A stretch of 64,000 nucleotides of DNA from Mesorhizobium sp. CA8 (GCF_020164955.1 NZ_JAIUHG010000007.1:1-64000), one strand, 5' to 3'. Counted from the first letter of the stretch, positions 24,365 through 33,917 are shown. Notes: generated from the letters alone by a model not told the origin. Numbers and translations: made by a program.

Positions 24365-25468
24365 GTGACATCGAAAAAGGTTCGCATCGGCATCGTCGGT
24401 GTCGGCAATTGCGCATCCTCCCTCGTGCAAGGCCTTACCTACTATCGCCAGGCAGAAAGCAACGAGCCGATCCCCGGACTGATGCATACCGATCTCGGCG
24501 GTTACCACGTCGACGACATCGAAGTCGTCTGCGCCTTCGATGTCGCGAAGGACAAGGTTGGGCGCGATGTGGCCGAGGCGATCTACAGCGCGCCCAACAA
24601 CACCTTCCGCTTTGCCAATGTGGCGCCGATCGGGGTGCGCGTGCACCGCGGACCGACCCTCGACGGCATTGGCAAATACCTGCGCGATATCGTCGAGGAA
24701 GCGGATGAACCGGTCGCCGACGTGGCCGCGAGACTGCGGGAAAGCGGAGCCGAGGTGCTGGTGTCCTATCTGCCGGTCGGCTCGGAAGCGGCCACCCGCT
24801 TCTATGCCGAATGCGCACTGGATGCCGGCTGCGCCTTCGTCAATTGCATACCGGTCTTCATCGCTTCGCGGCCGGAATGGCGCCGGCGCTTCGAGGAGCG
24901 TGGCCTGCCCCTTGTCGGCGACGACATCAAGAGCCAGGTCGGCGCGACCATCGTCCATCGGCTGCTCGCCAATCTCTTCCGGGAACGCGGGGTGCGCATC
25001 GACCGCACTTACCAGCTCAACTTCGGCGGCAACACCGACTTCCTCAACATGCTGGAGCGGGAGCGGCTGGAATCCAAGAAAATCTCCAAGACGCAGTCCG
25101 TCACCAGCCAGATCGATATTCCGCTCGAGCCGGGCAACATCCATGTCGGACCCAGCGACCACGTGCCTTGGCTCACCGATCGCAAATGGGCCTATATCCG
25201 CGTCGAGGGAACGACTTTCGGCGGCGTGCCGCTGAATGCCGAGCTCAAGCTGGAAGTCTGGGATTCGCCGAATTCCGCCGGCGTGGTGATCGATGCCGTG
25301 CGCTGCGCCAAGCTGGCCCTCGATCGCGGCATTGCCGGCGCGCTCACGGGGCCTTGCAGCTACTTCATGAAGTCGCCGCCGGAGCAGTTCACCGATGCCG
25401 AGGCCCGCCTGCGCACGCTCGCCTTCATCGCCGGCAGGGACGAGCCGATGCTCGACGCCGCCGAATGA
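24365..25468 (+). CDS. ino1: myo-inositol-1-phosphate synthase
   Basis: A 367-residue NAD-dependent synthase of the short bacterial type. It converts glucose 6-phosphate to inositol phosphate. I chose GTG at 24365 because the Rossmann motif follows at once ([19 protein letters not shown]), while the upstream 56 codons overlap the promoter. Conserved blocks include [30 protein letters not shown] and [12 protein letters not shown]. It is the first gene of the second operon, and its stop overlaps the phosphatase start (ATGA). It suggests that inositol is a building block or acceptor for the glycan. The enzyme call is firm; the pathway role is inference. Confidence 0.92.
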   Translation: MTSKKVRIGIVGVGNCASSLVQGLTYYRQAESNEPIPGLMHTDLGGYHVDDIEVVCAFDVAKDKVGRDVAEAIYSAPNNTFRFANVAPIGVRVHRGPTLDGIGKYLRDIVEEADEPVADVAARLRESGAEVLVSYLPVGSEAATRFYAECALDAGCAFVNCIPVFIASRPEWRRRFEERGLPLVGDDIKSQVGATIVHRLLANLFRERGVRIDRTYQLNFGGNTDFLNMLERERLESKKISKTQSVTSQIDIPLEPGNIHVGPSDHVPWLTDRKWAYIRVEGTTFGGVPLNAELKLEVWDSPNSAGVVIDAVRCAKLALDRGIAGALTGPCSYFMKSPPEQFTDAEARLRTLAFIAGRDEPMLDAAE

Positions 25469-26061
25469 CCACGACCTTCTTCCTCGTCCGGCATGCCGCG
25501 CATGACAATGTCGACCGCTGTTTGGCCGGCCGTCTGGAGGATATGGACCTCGGTCGCGCCGGCCAGGTGCAGGCGCTGCAGCTTGCGCGTCGCATGGCGA
25601 AGGAGCCTCTCGCCGCGATCTTCAGCAGTCCGCGCAAGCGCACCTTGGAGACAGCGAAACCGATCGCCATCGCCTGCAACGTCGAGCAGATCGCGATCTG
25701 CCAGGAATTGGACGAGATCGACTATGGCGCGTGGTCCGGCAAGACGTTTGAAGAGCTGAACGGCGATGCCGCCTGGCGAATGTGGAATGACCAACGCCAG
25801 AGCGCACGCACGCCGGGCGGCGAGACCATGCAGGACACGCAGCAGCGGGTTATCGGCCTGATGGATGCGCTGCGCCGGCAAACCCCCAACCAATATGTTG
25901 CGCTGATCAGCCACGCGGATGTCATCAAGGCCGCCGTGTGCAAGGTCCTCGGCCTTCAGCTAGGCGATTGCTTCCGCTTCGACGTCGAACCCGCATCGAT
26001 CACCACCATCGTTCATGGCGACTGGGGTTCGAAGCTCATTCGCCTGAATGAAGTCGCTTGA
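25465..26061 (+). CDS. histidine phosphatase (phosphoglycerate mutase family)
   Basis: A 198-residue single-domain branch-1 histidine phosphatase. The catalytic R9-H10 (FLVRHA) is followed by the second arginine in SSPRKRT, the acid in E-x-D-Y-G, and the second histidine in LISHADV. It starts in an ATGA overlap with ino1, so it probably acts in the same pathway. A plausible task is removal of phosphate from the inositol phosphate or a sugar phosphate. No substrate-determining residues can be read. Confidence 0.85.
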   Translation: MTTTFFLVRHAAHDNVDRCLAGRLEDMDLGRAGQVQALQLARRMAKEPLAAIFSSPRKRTLETAKPIAIACNVEQIAICQELDEIDYGAWSGKTFEELNGDAAWRMWNDQRQSARTPGGETMQDTQQRVIGLMDALRRQTPNQYVALISHADVIKAAVCKVLGLQLGDCFRFDVEPASITTIVHGDWGSKLIRLNEVA

Positions 26062-26073
26062 CGGAGCAGCCCG

Positions 26074-27174
26074 ATGCGGATGGTGATCTTCGGCCTCACT
26101 GTGACCTCCTCGTGGGGAAACGGGCATGCCACGCTCTGGCGCGGGCTGATACGCGCATTGGCGCCGCTCGGCTGGCGCATCAGCTTCTTCGAACGCGACA
26201 CGTCCTACTACGCCGGCGCAAGGGATCTCGATCACCTCGATGGTGGCGACATCGTGCTCTATACGTCTTGGGACGACATCGCGCAGGCTGCGGCCAATAT
26301 GGTCCGGGAAGCTGACGTTGTGATCGTTACGTCCTATTGCCCGGATGCAGTTGAAGCCTCACACCTGGCGCAAGAGTGCTGTCGCGGGTTGAAGGTGTTC
26401 TACGATCTCGACACCGCGGTGACGCTGGCGCGTATCGAACAAGGCGATCCGCCATCCTATTTCGGCCCCGAAGGACTTCGCGATTTCGACCTGGTGCTGA
26501 GCTACACCGGCGGCCCGGCGCTCGATGCGCTAAAGACCACGCTGGGCGCGCGTCTGGTCCTGCCGCTCTATGGTCATGTCGATCCCGACCGCCATCGGCC
26601 GGCGCAGCCCAGGCCCGAATTCGCCGGCGATCTGTCCTATCTCGGCACCTATGCCCAGGATCGCCAGCCGAGCGTCGAGAAATTGCTGGTCGCGCCAGCT
26701 CTGCGGATGCCGGATCGCCGCTTCGTCATCGGCGGCGCGCAATATCCTCAGGATTTTCCGTGGAGCGACAACATCTTCTTTGTCAGGCATCTGCCGCCTG
26801 CCGACCATCCGGCCTTCTTCTGCTCGTCGCGCCTGACCCTGAACGTCACCCGCGAAGCGATGGCGCGCAAGGGCTGGTGTCCGTCGGGCCGATTGTTCGA
26901 AGCGGCAGCCTGCGGCGCGGCGATCATTTCCGACGACTGGCCGGGCCTCGACAGCTTCTTCGAGCCTGGCAAAGAGATCCTGCTTGCACATTCTACCGAA
27001 GACGTGATCGCCGCGATCGGTTTGCCGGATACGGAGCTCGATACACTGCGCCGCCGCGCCCGCGAGCGCGTTCTCGATGAACACACATCGACGCGCCGCG
27101 CCGCGGAACTGGACCGGATTCTGAACGAGGCCGCTGAGGCGCAAGCAGGCGAAGACATGAAGGAAGCCGTCTGA
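26074..27174 (+). CDS. CgeB-like glycosyltransferase 4
   Basis: A 366-residue paralogue of the gene at 16102-17205. The same opening (SSWGNGHATLWRGLIRAL), the same middle (DLSYLGTYAQDRQPSVEKLL against a similar LGYLGTYSPDRQQTLEALL) and the same GRLFEAAAC segment are seen. The start at 26074 has a GGAG-type site. It ends in a TGATG overlap with the nucleotidyltransferase. Duplication on both sides of the oxidase genes suggests the cassette was once contiguous or grew by copying. The substrate is unknown. Confidence 0.85.
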   Translation: MRMVIFGLTVTSSWGNGHATLWRGLIRALAPLGWRISFFERDTSYYAGARDLDHLDGGDIVLYTSWDDIAQAAANMVREADVVIVTSYCPDAVEASHLAQECCRGLKVFYDLDTAVTLARIEQGDPPSYFGPEGLRDFDLVLSYTGGPALDALKTTLGARLVLPLYGHVDPDRHRPAQPRPEFAGDLSYLGTYAQDRQPSVEKLLVAPALRMPDRRFVIGGAQYPQDFPWSDNIFFVRHLPPADHPAFFCSSRLTLNVTREAMARKGWCPSGRLFEAAACGAAIISDDWPGLDSFFEPGKEILLAHSTEDVIAAIGLPDTELDTLRRRARERVLDEHTSTRRAAELDRILNEAAEAQAGEDMKEAV

Positions 27175-27974
27175 TGCTGGGGATCGTACCTGCCGCCGGG
27201 CGGGGCAGTCGCATTCAACCGCTTGGCTTTTCCAAGGAACTGCTGCCTGTGGGCAGCCGAATGGACGGGCACACCGAACGTCCCTGCGCCGTCAGCGAAT
27301 ATCTGGTGCGCAGGATGGTGCGCAACGGGGTCGACAGGATCTGCTTCGTCATCGGTTCGGGTAAATCGGATATCCTCGAATATTATGCGGCCGGCTATGA
27401 CAGGGCTGCAGCAATTTTCGTGGCGCAGCCCTCTCCGGTCGGCCTTTGCGACGCGATCTTTCGTGCCGAACCGCTCGTAGGGTCGGAAGAGACGGTGCTG
27501 ATCGGGCTCCCGGATACGATCTGGTTTCCCGAGGACGGCTTTTGCCGTCTTGCGGACGACCGGCTGTCGTTCCTGCTGTTCCCTGTAGACCGCCCCGAGC
27601 TTTTTGACGCCGTGCTCGTCGATCAGGACAGCCGGGTCGAGCAGATCCAGGTCAAACAGCGGAATGCGGCCACGGAGTGGGTCTGGGGTGCGTTCAAAAT
27701 GCCGGGCAGCATCTTTCACCGGCTTGCAGCGCTCTGGCGCGAGCGGGACGGTCGCGACGAATATTTCGGCACGTTGGTCAATGCCTATCTGGCCGCCGGT
27801 GGCGAAGCCTGGGGCGTCAAGGCGGGCACCGCCTACGTCGATGTCGGGACGTTCAACGGCTACCGCACAGCACTCCGATTGCTTGAAAACAACGACATAG
27901 CGGAAGAAGGCACGCCAATAAGCGTGCGTTCAGGCCGCTCGCCGGTATCGACCTTGTCGGGCGAAGGAGGTTGA
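27174..27974 (+). CDS. sugar-1-phosphate nucleotidyltransferase
   Basis: A 266-residue GT-A-fold nucleotidyltransferase (RmlA/GalU-like). The nucleotide-binding loop is GIVPAAGRGSRIQPLGFSKE, and the conserved lysine and Asp follow in KELLPVG and VLIGLPDTIW. The C-terminus has A-Y-V-D-V-G-T, the product-side motif. It activates a sugar 1-phosphate with UTP, dTTP or CTP to provide a donor. It is coupled by TGATG to the preceding transferase. Which sugar and which nucleotide cannot be decided. Confidence 0.82.
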   Translation: MLGIVPAAGRGSRIQPLGFSKELLPVGSRMDGHTERPCAVSEYLVRRMVRNGVDRICFVIGSGKSDILEYYAAGYDRAAAIFVAQPSPVGLCDAIFRAEPLVGSEETVLIGLPDTIWFPEDGFCRLADDRLSFLLFPVDRPELFDAVLVDQDSRVEQIQVKQRNAATEWVWGAFKMPGSIFHRLAALWRERDGRDEYFGTLVNAYLAAGGEAWGVKAGTAYVDVGTFNGYRTALRLLENNDIAEEGTPISVRSGRSPVSTLSGEGG

Positions 27975-27977
27975 CGC

Positions 27978-28739
27978 ATGCTGCATTCGGACGCGGAAAT
28001 CCGCCGCCGCATCGACGCGCTGGGGCCATGGTTTCACAACATGGAACTGGCCGGCGTGCAGACCGCTCCCGATCATTTCCTTGGTAACTACCCCCTGATC
28101 AAGTGGCGCAAGTTCGCGCACGCGATTCCAGCCGATCTCTCCGGCAAGTCCGTGCTCGACATCGGCTGCAACGCCGGCTTCTATTCGATCGAAATGAAGC
28201 GGCGGGGCGCCGACCGGGTGCTCGGCATAGACTTCGACGCAGCTTATCTATCACAGGCGCGCTTCGCCGCCGAAGTCGCCGATTGCGACATCGAGTTCCG
28301 CGAACTGTCGGTCTATGACGTCGGCGCGCTTGGCGAGACTTTCGACATCGTGCTCTTCATGGGAGTGCTCTATCACCTGCGGCACCCGTTGCTGGCGCTG
28401 GATCTGATCCGCGAGCACGTCGCGCGAGACGTGATGATTTTCCAGTCGATGCAACGCGGGAGCAGCGAGGTCTTCGCGCTCGAGCAGAATTACGATTTCT
28501 GGACGCACGACCTGTTCGATCGGCCTGAATTCCCGAAGCTGCATTTCATCGAGCACCGCTATGCGGACGACCCGACCAACTGGTGGATCCCGAACCGCGG
28601 CTGCATCGAGGCGATGCTGCGCAGCGCTGGTTTCGAGATCCTGATTCACCCGGAGGACGAGGTTTATTTCTGCCGCGCGGCTGGTAAGCCGGCCGGCGAG
28701 GGCGCCGTTTACCCTGTGAAAGGACGAAATGATGATTGA
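27978..28739 (+). CDS. SAM-dependent methyltransferase (rhizo-twelve type)
   Basis: A 253-residue class I methyltransferase. Motif I is VLDIGCNAGFYSIE and motif II VLGIDFD, followed by VLFMGVLYHLRHPLLALD. The N-terminal region (W-F-H-N-M-E...T-A-P-D-H-F-L-G-N-Y-P) and the W-W-I-P-N stretch are like the CmoB/TIGR04290 group. I recall that group as Rta_06860-type methyltransferases of the same cassette. It may methylate a sugar or an acceptor. It overlaps the next gene by 11 bases. Confidence 0.85.
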   Translation: MLHSDAEIRRRIDALGPWFHNMELAGVQTAPDHFLGNYPLIKWRKFAHAIPADLSGKSVLDIGCNAGFYSIEMKRRGADRVLGIDFDAAYLSQARFAAEVADCDIEFRELSVYDVGALGETFDIVLFMGVLYHLRHPLLALDLIREHVARDVMIFQSMQRGSSEVFALEQNYDFWTHDLFDRPEFPKLHFIEHRYADDPTNWWIPNRGCIEAMLRSAGFEILIHPEDEVYFCRAAGKPAGEGAVYPVKGRNDD

Positions 28740-29664
28740 AGCCGCGATGATCTGGAACGAGCCCAACAACAAGTCGCATTGGGACCCTGAGCTCGATCCG
28801 GACTGGAGCCGCTTCGCCAGCATGGCGATGCTGGCGGCCGACGCTATCGGCCGCGAAAACCCGGCAATCACCAGAATTCTCGGCGGCATTTCGCCGATCG
28901 ATGCCGGCTTCATGTCGCTGATGAAGGGGTACGGCGTGCTCGATCATGTCGATGCCGTCGCCGTGCACGGCTTCCCGCTGGACTGGAACCTTTGGCAGAT
29001 CCATGAGTGGCCGCAAAAGCTCGGCGAGATCGCCGAAGTCACGGATCTGCCGATCTGGATCAGCGAGGCCGGCGTGTCGAGTTTCGGCGCCGAGGAGGTC
29101 CAACTCTGGGGTCTGCGTCGGACTGCCGAGTTGTTACTGGGCAATGCGCCCCGCGTGCAATGGTATAGCCTCTACGATCTGCCACATGCGTGGGGCGCCA
29201 CGACGCGGCATCGCGAGGTGGAAGGCTCGTCCTACTACCGTCATTTCTACATGGGTCTGCTGCGTGAGGATGGCACGCCCAAGCCGGCGCTCGAAGAATT
29301 CGCGCGCCATACGCCGGATATGGGGCTGGTCCAGTGGTTCCACTTTGAGGACCACCGGCTGGACGATGCCGTCGCCTGGATGAAGCATCTGGGCGTCACC
29401 AATCTGCGCACGGGCCTCTCCTGGGCCGACAGCTTCAGGCCGAATGCCCTCGACTGGTTCGACCGCCAGATGGAAGCGCTGGCCGAGTTCGACGTCACCG
29501 TCACCTTCTGCTTCACGCCAGAACATCGCGGCCTGCAGCCGCATCACACCAGCCCGCCACAGGCGCCCGAGGAATTCGCCGAATTCTGCCAGACCATGAT
29601 CCGCCGCTACGCCCCGGGCGCGCGCGACGCCGAGATGCCGGTGCGGCGCGCGTCGGCCGCGTGA
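28729..29664 (+). CDS. glycosidase-like protein with permuted TIM-barrel order
   Basis: A 311-residue clan GH-A-like protein (beta-xylosidase/GH39 flavour). The acid/base motif lies almost at the N-terminus (IWNEPNN, E11) and the nucleophile motif at WISEAG (E113), followed by the strand-8 aromatic patch VQWYSLYD. In a normal barrel three beta/alpha units precede the N-E-P motif. Here such a segment comes after position ~200 instead (GLVQWFHFE, then GVTNLRTGLSWADS, then VTVTFCFTPE). AAAGGA at 28719-28724 supports the start at 28729, so the layout is not a start-site artefact. It may trim or transfer xylose. Confidence 0.7.
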   Translation: MMIEAAMIWNEPNNKSHWDPELDPDWSRFASMAMLAADAIGRENPAITRILGGISPIDAGFMSLMKGYGVLDHVDAVAVHGFPLDWNLWQIHEWPQKLGEIAEVTDLPIWISEAGVSSFGAEEVQLWGLRRTAELLLGNAPRVQWYSLYDLPHAWGATTRHREVEGSSYYRHFYMGLLREDGTPKPALEEFARHTPDMGLVQWFHFEDHRLDDAVAWMKHLGVTNLRTGLSWADSFRPNALDWFDRQMEALAEFDVTVTFCFTPEHRGLQPHHTSPPQAPEEFAEFCQTMIRRYAPGARDAEMPVRRASAA

Positions 29665-29724
29665 GATCATCATGTCATCCGCCGATCGGTCGTCCGACGC
29701 GCCGGCTGAATTCGCGGGTCAACC

Positions 29725-30789
29725 ATGATGCTCACCGTGCTCAACGTCGCCTACCCGCTTGCCCCCGTCGGCCTCGATGCGGTCGGCGGCGCCGAGCAGG
29801 TGCTGTCCGCCCTGGATCGCGCGCTGGTGCGGCAGGGCCATCGTTCCATCGTGGTCGCCTGCCATGGTTCCAGCGCAGCCGGTACCCTCGTTGAGACGCC
29901 TGCCGAAACAGGTCCGCTCGACGAGGCGGCCAAAGACCGTGCCCAGCAAGCGCATCGCGCGGCGATCGCTGCCGCCCGGGCGCGATGGCCGATTGACGTC
30001 GTACACCTGCACGGTATCGATTTCGGCGCCTACCTGCCTGACGACGGCCCGACGCTGGTGACGCTGCACCTGCCGCTCGCCTGGTATCTGCCCGAGGTCC
30101 TGAGACCGGCACGTGAGGACCTGTGGCTGCACGCGGTGTCGGAGGCACAGCAAAAGACCGCGCCGGCTGGATCGAAGCTGATCGCGCCCATTCCAAACGG
30201 CGTTGACGTCGATGCGCTCTACGGGCCGCGGCGGCGTCGCGATTTCGCGCTCGTGCTGAGCCGCGTTTGCCCGGAAAAGGGCATCCACCTGGCGATCGAA
30301 GCCGCCAGACGCGCCTCCGTGCCACTTGCGATCGGCGGCCAGATTTACCCCTACGAGACACATGTCCAGTATTTTGCCGACGAGGTAGCGCCGCGCCTCG
30401 ACAGACGGCGGCGGTTCCTGGGACCGCTGGGTTTTTCCGCCAAGCGGCGGCTTCTCAACGCCGCCCGTTGTCTGGTCGTTCCGAGCCTTGCCGCGGAAAC
30501 GAGCTCGCTGGTTGCCATGGAGGCCCTTGCCTGCGGCACGCCCGTCGTCGCCTTTCCGAATGGCGCCCTGCCCGACGTCGTCGAACACGGCAAGACGGGG
30601 TTTCTCGTCAACGACATCGATGAGATGGCGAAAGCGATCCTTGCTTCCGCTAACCTCGACAGCGAGACATGCCGGGCCGAGGCGCGGCGCCGCTTTTCGC
30701 TCGATCGCATGGTTTCGGCCTATATGGATGCCTATCAGGCGCTGGCAAAGCTCGGCGCTTCCCGCGCAGGGCTGAGGGCGGCTCAGTGA
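29725..30789 (+). CDS. glycosyltransferase family 4
   Basis: A 354-residue GT-B transferase. The N-terminal donor/acceptor loop is [17 protein letters not shown], then PNGVDVDAL and [15 protein letters not shown]. The E-x7-E motif is in [16 protein letters not shown]. The nearest resemblance is to trehalose- or mannose-type group-1 transferases. It begins 60 bases after the glycosidase-like gene and ends in a GTGA overlap with the acyltransferase-like gene. The substrate is unknown. Confidence 0.85.
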   Translation: MMLTVLNVAYPLAPVGLDAVGGAEQVLSALDRALVRQGHRSIVVACHGSSAAGTLVETPAETGPLDEAAKDRAQQAHRAAIAAARARWPIDVVHLHGIDFGAYLPDDGPTLVTLHLPLAWYLPEVLRPAREDLWLHAVSEAQQKTAPAGSKLIAPIPNGVDVDALYGPRRRRDFALVLSRVCPEKGIHLAIEAARRASVPLAIGGQIYPYETHVQYFADEVAPRLDRRRRFLGPLGFSAKRRLLNAARCLVVPSLAAETSSLVAMEALACGTPVVAFPNGALPDVVEHGKTGFLVNDIDEMAKAILASANLDSETCRAEARRRFSLDRMVSAYMDAYQALAKLGASRAGLRAAQ

Positions 30790-31775
30790 GCGGCCTGCGT
30801 GCCGGTATCATCCGAGACCAAGCCGCGTTCGACGATCTCGAGCCGCGTTGGTGGCAGCTCTGGTCGCAAAGCGCCACCGCTACGCCCTTCCAGTCGCCCG
30901 CCTGGCTCGTGCCGTGGTGGCGGACATTCTCGCCGGGGGATCTCGCCATGATCGTCGTGTGGAGCGGACATGATCTTGTCGGCCTGGCGCCCCTCTATCT
31001 TGAACCGCATGTTTCTGGCCGGCGACTGCTGCCGGTCGGGATCTCGCTGAGCGATTATCTCGATATTCTATGCGCCCCCGACCAGGAAGCAGCGGTAAGC
31101 GCCGCCATCGCCGAGGCAGCGCTCTCACTGGAATGGTCGCAATGGATCCTGCCGGATCTGCCGGCTGGGGCTGCCTCCCTTCGCCTTGGGCTGACGAATG
31201 TCGAGGAGAGCCGGGCGTCGAACCATGCCGCTTGTCCAGTGCTCTCACTTCATGGCGATGACGTGTTTGCAAGCTCGGTACCTGCCCGGCGACGGCGGCA
31301 GTTGCGCCGCGCCGAGAGAGCCGCGCAACGACGAGGGCGTGTAGCCGTTGGGCGATATGAGGCCGATCCGAAGGTGTTCATCGATCAGTTGGTCCGACTG
31401 CACAGCGCCCGTTGGGCCGGACAGGGTGTACTCACCGACGGCGCACAGGAATTCCATAGGAGGGCCTTGCCTCGCCTGGCCGCAAACGGCCTGGCGCGAT
31501 GCTGGCTAGTCGAGATCGGCGGCACAGTCGCAGGCGCCTACTACGGGTTCCATCACCGTGATCGCGCCTATGCCTATCTCGGAGGTTTCGACCCGGCCTA
31601 TGCCGAGGAGAGTCCCGGCGCAATCCTGATCGGCAGGGCCATTGCCGAAGCCGCTCGGGAGGGAGCACGGGAATTCGATTTTCTGCGCGGCCGGGAAAGC
31701 TACAAATACAGCTGGGGGGCTGTGGACCGGTGGACTGAGCAAAGGGTCTGGACCCGGAACGCGCCGGCGTCATGA
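30786..31775 (+). CDS. FemAB/GNAT-like acyltransferase
   Basis: A 329-residue protein. I chose GTG at 30786 (GTGA overlap with the previous stop). Codons further upstream are antiphase to the transferase gene. It has the double-GNAT layout of the BioF2-like (PF13480) group: an N-terminal [12 protein letters not shown] segment, then a C-terminal half with [20 protein letters not shown], and the end [15 protein letters not shown] typical of the family. Relatives attach acyl or aminoacyl groups during exopolysaccharide or cellulose synthesis. Here it probably decorates the glycan. The donor is unknown. Confidence 0.8.
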   Translation: MSGLRAGIIRDQAAFDDLEPRWWQLWSQSATATPFQSPAWLVPWWRTFSPGDLAMIVVWSGHDLVGLAPLYLEPHVSGRRLLPVGISLSDYLDILCAPDQEAAVSAAIAEAALSLEWSQWILPDLPAGAASLRLGLTNVEESRASNHAACPVLSLHGDDVFASSVPARRRRQLRRAERAAQRRGRVAVGRYEADPKVFIDQLVRLHSARWAGQGVLTDGAQEFHRRALPRLAANGLARCWLVEIGGTVAGAYYGFHHRDRAYAYLGGFDPAYAEESPGAILIGRAIAEAAREGAREFDFLRGRESYKYSWGAVDRWTEQRVWTRNAPAS

Positions 31776-32683
31776 CCGTAGCGGAAACAGAGAGGACGAT
31801 CGCGCGGCGCGTTCTCCAGAATTGCATGGCGAACGATCTTCCCGCCGAAGTCGCGATTGCCAGATTGGCCCTTTACCTGACGGATACCGCGGCGGCGGAG
31901 CTGGCCGATATCGCGCTGGACATGCGTTCAGATACCCTCCACCGGCGCGACTGGCTCGAGCAGGTGGCCATGCTCCTTTCCCGCAAGACGATTATGTTCG
32001 ACGATCTCCGGACCACGGCAGCTTCCGTGCGTCATGACCGCTCGGATGATGAGACGGGCGAGGTGATTGTCGGCCGGCTGGCGAGCGGCTTCGACCGGGC
32101 GGCCGCCATCTCTCCGGCCGCCAGCGTCCAACTCTCGTCCCTTGGCGACGAGGAGATGCTTTCGGCTACAACGGCCGAGATCGCTTCGTGGCTGGAACAA
32201 CAGGGCTTCACCGGCGCAGGCAAGACGATACTGGACATAGGCTGTGGCATCGGCCGCTTCGAAAGCGCGCTTCATGCGAGGGTGAAATATATCGTCGGCA
32301 CCGATATCTCGCCCAGGATGCTCGCCATCGCGCGCCAACGGTGCGCCGGACTTGGCAATGTGGAGTTCTGCCAGACCTCAGGCCTCGACCTCGGCGAATT
32401 CGCCGTCGCCGGTTTCGATGGTGTGCTGGCCGTAGATTGTTTCCCCTATCTGGTGCTCGCCGGCATCGCCGAGCGGCATTTCAGCGAAATGGCGCGGGTG
32501 TTGCGGCCAACAGGACTGGCGGCGATTCTCAACTATTCATATCGCATGTCGCCAGCCGTCGATTCTTCCGATATCCGCCATCTTGCGCGCGCATGCGGCA
32601 TGGACGTCGTCATCGATGGCGAGATGCGTTTCCGCCACTGGGACGGCACCGCGTTTCTTGTTCGTCGTCGCGACGGAACATAA
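31772..32683 (+). CDS. class I methyltransferase with N-terminal helical domain
   Basis: A 303-residue protein in ATGA overlap with the acyltransferase-like gene. The first ~120 residues are helical and unassigned. The SAM-binding core follows with motif I ILDIGCGIGRFESAL and the acidic end of strand 2 in GTDISPRML, then GVLAVDCFPYLV. It is the last gene of the cassette. The next EcfG promoter overlaps its stop codon. It probably methylates the finished saccharide or a precursor. Confidence 0.8.
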   Translation: MTVAETERTIARRVLQNCMANDLPAEVAIARLALYLTDTAAAELADIALDMRSDTLHRRDWLEQVAMLLSRKTIMFDDLRTTAASVRHDRSDDETGEVIVGRLASGFDRAAAISPAASVQLSSLGDEEMLSATTAEIASWLEQQGFTGAGKTILDIGCGIGRFESALHARVKYIVGTDISPRMLAIARQRCAGLGNVEFCQTSGLDLGEFAVAGFDGVLAVDCFPYLVLAGIAERHFSEMARVLRPTGLAAILNYSYRMSPAVDSSDIRHLARACGMDVVIDGEMRFRHWDGTAFLVRRRDGT

Positions 32684-32699
32684 GCGAGAGAGCGAAGTT
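32675..32699 (+). promoter_or_regulatory. EcfG-type promoter overlapping a stop codon
   Basis: GGAAC (32675-32679), 17 bases, GTT (32697-32699). It covers the last codons of the methyltransferase gene and stands 48 bases before the next ATG (32748). Confidence 0.75.
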
Positions 32700-32747
32700 C
32701 GGACGCCAAACGCCTCTCGCAGTGACTGGGACGCCGAGGAGAAGAAG

Positions 32748-32966
32748 ATGGCATCCGGCAGCAAGAAACACATGGGACGCGGCAGCCAGGGCAAAGGTTC
32801 CGGAACCGGAGCGAAAACCGAGCTTCCGAAAGATATGGTTGGCGAAAATGACGTTCTGTCGAACCGGGATAAGAAGCAACACACGACAGAGCGCGGCCTC
32901 GACGGCAATCGCATCAAGTCCGATCAGTATCAGGACAACGCGGCAAACCGGCTCCCCAAGGATTGA
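32748..32966 (+). CDS. small hydrophilic stress protein
   Basis: A 72-residue, very hydrophilic protein that starts MASGSKKHMGRGSQGKGSG behind GAGGAG (six bases before the ATG). The rest is charged and rich in Asn, Asp, Gln and Lys, with few hydrophobic residues, so it is probably disordered like hydrophilins. Similar proteins are common next to EcfG-regulated genes in rhizobia. The role is presumably protective, by analogy only. Confidence 0.75.
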   Translation: MASGSKKHMGRGSQGKGSGTGAKTELPKDMVGENDVLSNRDKKQHTTERGLDGNRIKSDQYQDNAANRLPKD

Positions 32967-33146
32967 GCTCGCGGCGGCTCTCGTCTTTTAGGACCCGGCA
33001 AGGGCGTAAAGGGATCAGGTAAGGTTTTCGCTCTGCCCACAGCCTGTGCAGAGCCGAAGCCGATCGGCGGCTGGAGGCGCCTTGCAAACTCCAACCGCCT
33101 ATGGTCTCAAGTGAATTTAAGGGACCCTGTTTGCTAAGAGAATACC

Positions 33147-33329
33147 ATGACTCGTCCGAGCCAGCGCGATTTCACTCACAACGCGAGCGTGGACCAAAAG
33201 GTGGACCAAGAGATTGCGTCCTTGCTGACGGCCATCGAACAGGAAAAAGTTCCGGACCGCCTGACCGAACTCGCGGTTGCGTTGCAGAATGCGCTGATCC
33301 AAAAGCGTCGATGCGAAACCCACAACTGA
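33147..33329 (+). CDS. NepR-like small protein
   Basis: A 60-residue protein convergent with the sigma factor gene, only nine bases from its end. Its centre (IASLLTAIEQEKVPDRLTEL) matches the helix-V-P-D-R-helix pattern of NepR anti-sigma factors, which bind EcfG until phosphorylated PhyR removes them. The N-terminus is short and polar. No PhyR is encoded in the window. No EcfG promoter was found upstream. The anti-sigma role is inference from motif and position. Confidence 0.5.
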   Translation: MTRPSQRDFTHNASVDQKVDQEIASLLTAIEQEKVPDRLTELAVALQNALIQKRRCETHN

Positions 33330-33338
33330 CGCAAACGC

Positions 33339-33917
33339 TCATCGAAGCTTATCCGCCGCGTGCTGATCCTCGCTGAGATGGTCATATCTTTCGACCAGCG
33401 CTTGCGATGAGCTTTCATCGAGGAATTCCACGACGCTTGCCCGCGCGCGGTTGAGACGGCTTTTCACGGTTCCAATCGCGCAGTTGCATATCTCGGCCGT
33501 TTCTTCGTAGCTGACGCCCAGCACACCGATCAGCATCAGCACTTCGCGCTGATGCTCCGGGAGCTTCTGAATGGCCCGGTAGACCTCCTTGCTGCGGATG
33601 GACCATTCCTGGGAGGCTTCCGAAATCGGTCGGTTGGAGGCGCAGTCGAGCAATCCGGGAGCTTCCCTGGCGGCCGCCTTGATCCGCGTATAGTGCGTAT
33701 TGCGCATGATGGTGAACAGCCAGGACTTCAAGCGCGTCCCCGGCTCGAACTTGTCCAAATTCGCAAGCCCCTTGACGAGAGTTTCCTGCACCAGGTCGTC
33801 GGCATCCTCAGGCACACGGCAAAAGCTACGCGCAAAAGCGCGCAAGGCGGGGATCAGGTCGACGACGGAGATTTCCCCCAGTGCGCAATCCGGCACGGCA
33901 TGACCATTGGGTAACAC
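33339..33917 (-). CDS. ecfG: EcfG-type sigma factor
   Basis: About 192 residues from GTG at 33917. The frame is open to a TTG at 33971, but that codon would fall just beside a degenerate EcfG promoter, so I prefer 33917. Region 2 is clear (ALRAFARSFCRVPEDADDL, then LKSWLFTIMRNTHYT). Region 4 is clear (LPEHQREVLMLIGVLGVSY, then NCAIGTVKSRLNRAR). The sequence matches the general-stress EcfG group, not other ECF sigmas. It is probably a second or accessory EcfG, because phyR and a sensor kinase are absent here. It could read the many GGAAC-N17-GTT sites of this window. Confidence 0.85.
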   Translation of the reverse strand: MLPNGHAVPDCALGEISVVDLIPALRAFARSFCRVPEDADDLVQETLVKGLANLDKFEPGTRLKSWLFTIMRNTHYTRIKAAAREAPGLLDCASNRPISEASQEWSIRSKEVYRAIQKLPEHQREVLMLIGVLGVSYEETAEICNCAIGTVKSRLNRARASVVEFLDESSSQALVERYDHLSEDQHAADKLR

